This document shows positions 19,522 through 20,975 of a DNA stretch of 20,975 bases, piece after piece. The stretch lies in NCBI GenBank assembly GCA_000827265.1, contig KN834755.1:1335066-1356040 (forward strand), given 5' to 3'. The position numbers were made by a program, and so were the translations under genes. Within the stretch, counting starts at the first letter, position 1. Each line of letters begins with the position of its first letter. The notes beneath the pieces are model-generated. The model made no database searches, was not told the origin of the DNA, and worked only from the letters and a program-made list of their open reading frames with translations. This DNA comes from Collybiopsis luxurians FD-317 M1 (lineage: Eukaryota > Basidiomycota > Agaricomycetes > Agaricales > Omphalotaceae).

Positions 19522-20975
19522 CTGAAGGCAGGCACAAATACAAATAAACAGGTGCAAAAAAATTGAGGACCAACAGATGATTATGCAACAGGCAATAAAT
19601 TATGACAGCTGTCATAATGTGTTTGCTCTGTACTGTGTGCTTCTTTTTGTCCTTTGTTTGCTTAACATGCACATACATCCATACATTTGTACAGCAAATC
19701 AAGAGAAAAATGAAGGGACAAGGAGAGAGAAAAAAGAGGAATATAATTGACAATAATAAGTAATCCAGATGACAAGAAAGAAAGAAAAGAAATCATCAAT
19801 CAAGCAAAGTTTGACACTCACACTTGCAAATAAAGGCAGAGGAGGTGGTACCAGAAAAGGAACAATAAGATGACCAAAAGCAAGATGAGCAAGATAAGTA
19901 TGCAAAAACAAATGCAAACAGAGCACACTCATACTCCCCCACCACATTTAGGCAAACATACACACATAAAAAATCATGACATGCAAAAATTTAACTCCAA
20001 CCCAACCTTGGCCCATGGCTTCAACCTCAATCTCCCAATGTCCCAATATTTCCTACCTCCACAATGGCCCAACTCTCTATACACACCCAAATTTGACCTC
20101 CCCTACCTCCAAGCCCACCATAGACTCACACCTCCCAACTGTGACTCCAGCCCCAACCCTTATCTGTTCACCCAACATTCCATTCCTCCCTCCCACAGCC
20201 ACTCAACACTACCATTGACCATGCCCCACTCCATGCTTACTCTTTCCCCTCATCTTGATCACCAATAAACAAGTCATCTACTGTATTGTGCAAACACCCC
20301 AAACACTCCCCTTGACCCTCCTCAATCCCATTCATATGCCAGTAGGAATGTGACTAGAGTTTTCCATCGGATGGCTGGTCCAGGAGGAACCACAGGGTTC
20401 TTGATGGCTTGTGGTGGTTACAGTGTGGACAATGGATAGCTATTGTTAGGTTGGGTTGTGGTGGGCAAAGATATGGGAGGGGTTGGGGAAAGAGGTAGGG
20501 GTGGGCACAAAGTGTCAAGGGTTGGTGTGGAATTGGGTAGGGATGTGGGTGAGGACTCAGAATTATGTGGCTTGATATGGGTGATAATTCAATGTTGTTC
20601 AGTGATGGTTGAATCAACAGCAAAGAAAGAGGTGTTGTCTGTGATACACTCCCTGTGCATTGATACAACTCAATTTTATTTGGGTTTAAAAATCTAATAT
20701 CTAATAATTTCTACCCTTATACTTAAAGAGAACTTAGGAACTTGGTACATTGTGCTTCAGTGCACTAAAACCCAAACTCAGTGTCAACTTGAAATGATTG
20801 TGCAGTCTCGGAATCAACAGTGATTAGAACACATGATGATTTCTTTATGAAAAGTAAAAGCAGTGGATTCTCGCGAATAAAGCATTAGTATCTGATGAAC
20901 TAATGATGTTGCCGACAAAATGATGAACTTGTTGCCACATCAATATCTCATAAATGATGATGATGCATGAAAAAT
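19522..20975. other. Non-coding region with opposed C-rich and G-rich tracts
   Basis: 19975-20270 is C-rich and G-poor on the plus strand (open frames there are Pro/Thr/Asn/His low complexity). 20440-20580 is G-rich on the plus strand and contains GGG and GGGG runs at 20475-20505 that could form a G-quadruplex. The rest is AT-rich. No supported gene, RNA or transposon end was found. Confidence 0.5.
19599..19618. repeat. Perfect 20-base palindrome
   Basis: ATTATGACAGCTGTCATAAT equals its own reverse complement with no loop. It lies about 80 bases upstream (in minus-strand terms) of the Spt5-like exon. Such a site could bind a dimeric protein, but nothing in the sequence shows that it does. 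Confidence 0.7.

Noticed and set aside
19870..20268. Plus-strand Pro/Thr/Asn/His-rich open frames of 132 and 80 codons
   Set aside because: Open because the DNA is C-rich and of low complexity. Two overlapping frames are equally open and neither has a motif.

Overview
The window looks like chromosomal DNA of a filamentous basidiomycete, probably an Agaricomycete. This is inferred from short GT..AG introns of 45-75 bases, the 3' end of a WD40-repeat STAND/NLR-like gene, a Ty1/Copia relic, and several decayed gene families that I recall, without being able to check, as multi-copy in mushroom genomes. I see no bacterial operon, rRNA, tRNA or CRISPR array. CpG dinucleotides are rare by eye throughout.

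Layout. 1-742 (+): intact 3' end of a WD40 gene in three exons with two clean introns. 743-1961: non-coding, with one strong hairpin. 1962-2532: small inverted-repeat elements rich in CCTAGGCT. 2533-5167 (+): a truncated Copia retrotransposon with a 5' LTR, primer-binding site, gag, protease and part of integrase, but no reverse transcriptase or 3' LTR. 5793-5942: a 150-base foldback element with 51-base arms. 7557-9192 (+): an unrecognised spliced gene, probably decayed. 9389-11225 and 12357-16768 (-): two large relics of uncharacterised families, separated by about 1.1 kb that carries a cluster of GGGCTGCAGCCC palindromes. 17279-18322 (-): an unrecognised reading frame of 348 codons with three stops. 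18303-19521 (-): a decayed gene resembling Spt5-like proteins with KOW segments. 19522-20975: non-coding, with opposed C-rich and G-rich tracts.

How it fits together. Apart from the WD40 gene this is a graveyard of repeats. The most informative signal is the kind of damage. Most in-frame stops inside the relics are TGA (23 of the 28 best-placed ones), and in the Copia element the changed motif residues are mostly Arg to stop, Arg to Cys and Asp to Asn. These are the changes expected when CpG decays to TpG or CpA. The four relics on the minus strand between 9.4 and 19.5 kb all point the same way and may be remains of one large lineage-specific element or locus; that is a hypothesis, not a demonstration.
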